From contig JAKAMH010000042.1 of assembly GCA_021813005.1 (NCBI GenBank), positions 1-7,369 on the forward strand: DNA of 7,369 nucleotides, in the 5' to 3' direction. Position 1 is the first letter of the stretch. Every line of letters starts with the position of its first letter. Made by a program: the position numbers and the translations under genes. Shown piece after piece: positions 6,489 through 7,369 of this stretch. The notes beneath the pieces are model-generated. The model was not told where the DNA came from and made no database searches. It worked only from the letters and a program-made list of their open reading frames with translations. Origin of the DNA: a bacterium (GTDB taxonomy: Bacteria > Patescibacteriota > Microgenomatia > Levybacterales > UBA12049).

Positions 6489-6765
6489 GGAATGGGTCTC
6501 CTATCTAATTCCACTCGACTGGTGTTTGGGATAGTACGACCAAACGCCGTTTCAATCTTATCACCGGCGGTGGATCAGGAATAGGACATCACCCACTACA
6601 CGGAACGCACATTTGTCTACGCCACACTTCAGACACACAAAAAGTCTTATTTGTATTCTGTCATACTGAAATGGTTACATCTATCACCTAAAATGCGTCC
6701 GCGTCAAAATCGGGACAACCTTCTGCTTAACCAAGGTCCCGCTGATGCTTATCTGATCCGCCGTT
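6489..6765. other. Divergent intergenic region of about 280 nt with several inverted repeats
   Basis: No protein gene, tRNA or known RNA was recognised. Structures seen: a 9-bp stem with one G-U pair (on the plus strand) at 6521-6529/6540-6548 around a 10-nt loop; a compact palindrome CACCG-G-CGGTG at 6562-6572; a 5-bp TGTCT/AGACA repeat at 6614-6635; and a bulged hairpin GGGA-CAA-CCTT with AAGG-TCCC at 6712-6740. A possible plus-strand extended -10, TGTCATACT, lies at 6659-6667. If it drives the transglycosylase gene, its leader would be about 90 nt long and would contain the last hairpin, 25 nt before the ATG. These repeats are candidates for operators or leader structure only. Confidence 0.4.
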
Positions 6766-7369
6766 ATGAGTGAAAAAAAAGAATATCAAAACGAGAGTGC
6801 TGGGAAGACAAAAAAGGCAGTACACACTCAAGCCAGGCGTGCGGCTGCTGTGCTGGCTTTTACCGCCGCCACAGGCTCAGCCATTTTGACGAAAAGCCCT
6901 GAAAACTATACTAATGATGCCCTGACCTCCGGCGGACCTGGCATCTCCAAACGTTTTTGGGAAGAAAACCAGGAAAATACCTTAATCTACGATGTTCCCT
7001 CTCCTGAGGACACCTCGCATCTGCAGAACGTCATGCCGCCCAGCGAGCTTGAACTTCCGCCCAATGATTCGCTCTATAAAAGCAGGCAAACTGTCATTTT
7101 TGAGGCAGTTAATCCACCAGGCACGCTTCCACCAAGAGAAGTTCATTCAGAAGATATGCCTCCGTCACCTACCCCCACACCTTCTCCTCAAGTCACCCCA
7201 TCTCCGGTGTCCAATAAGCCAACTTCAACCCCCATGCCGACTCCGGTTGACTCCAGTGAATCACAAACTGTGTATCAACAGGTAGAAAACGCGACAATCC
7301 AAGCCTTTGGCGCTGACGAGTGGCCCGCCATGGAGCAGATCATCAGACATGAATCGGGGTTTAACCCCT
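6766..7369 (+). CDS. Membrane-anchored lytic transglycosylase-like protein (3' end missing)
   Basis: The first 201 codons are present; the gene continues past the right edge. A basic N terminus (KKAVHTQARR, 16-25) precedes a hydrophobic stretch at about 26-41, predicting a signal anchor or signal peptide. Residues about 42-115 are polar with no recognised fold. A Pro/Thr/Ser-rich linker covers about 116-160 (for example SPTPTPSPQVTPSP). From about residue 177 a lysozyme-like SLT domain begins: FGADEWPAMEQIIRHESGFNP, in which E196 is the expected catalytic glutamate of lytic transglycosylases, which cleave peptidoglycan glycan strands. The linker would carry this domain away from the membrane into the wall. 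The ATG at 6766 is the only reasonable start, because an in-frame TGA lies 9 nt before it; no Shine-Dalgarno sequence is seen. An RPF-like or other lysozyme-fold role remains possible because most of the domain is outside the window. Confidence 0.82.
   Translation, partial: MSEKKEYQNESAGKTKKAVHTQARRAAAVLAFTAATGSAILTKSPENYTNDALTSGGPGISKRFWEENQENTLIYDVPSPEDTSHLQNVMPPSELELPPNDSLYKSRQTVIFEAVNPPGTLPPREVHSEDMPPSPTPTPSPQVTPSPVSNKPTSTPMPTPVDSSESQTVYQQVENATIQAFGADEWPAMEQIIRHESGFNP

Noticed and set aside
6712..6740. tRNA or part of a structured RNA gene
   Set aside because: Only one bulged hairpin is present; no cloverleaf arms, T-loop sequence or CCA-type end can be found.
6992..7285. Plus-strand 97-codon open frame
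   Set aside because: It is in another frame inside the transglycosylase gene, and its Pro/Leu-rich composition comes from the linker-coding DNA.
1..7369. CRISPR array, insertion sequence, attachment site or other mobile element
   Set aside because: I saw no spaced direct repeats, transposase or integrase motifs, or terminal inverted repeats flanking any gene.

Overview
The window reads as an ordinary stretch of bacterial chromosome of moderate GC, with short intergenic gaps and genes on both strands. The standard code with TGA as stop fits: the histidine kinase and the response regulator both end in TGA. I infer a Candidate Phyla Radiation (Patescibacteria) genome, perhaps Microgenomates-like. 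The grounds are a membrane-anchored lytic transglycosylase with a Thr/Pro-rich linker, few Shine-Dalgarno sites, apparently leaderless starts, and the style of the glycosyltransferase and methyltransferase. No taxonomic marker gene is present, so this is a moderate-to-low confidence inference.

Layout, left to right. A membrane-anchored GH18-family glycoside hydrolase (minus strand, cut by the left edge) is divergent from an RsuA/RluB-type pseudouridine synthase (plus). Then comes a two-gene plus-strand signalling unit: a soluble PAS-PAS-GAF histidine kinase overlapping by 23 nt a stand-alone receiver-domain response regulator. Convergent to it, on the minus strand and read from right to left, are a COG1092-type SAM-dependent methyltransferase, a small zincin-type metallopeptidase 1 nt behind it, and a GT4 glycosyltransferase that seems to have its own promoter. 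After a roughly 280-nt divergent intergenic region, a plus-strand lytic transglycosylase-like protein begins and is cut by the right edge.

Functional themes are RNA modification (pseudouridine synthase, probable RNA methyltransferase), envelope work (GH18 hydrolase, GT4 glycosyltransferase, transglycosylase) and one two-component system whose output is not visible here. I found no mobile element, CRISPR array, rRNA or tRNA.

The most interesting signal is regulatory. Three genes have a perfect or near-perfect extended -10 box (TGnTAnAAT) ending only 6-7 nt before the start codon, so their mRNAs should be leaderless. A fourth copy lies just upstream of the glycosyltransferase and argues for a start 48 nt inside the longest ORF. 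I did not find a clearly novel multi-gene system; the genes belong to recognisable families.
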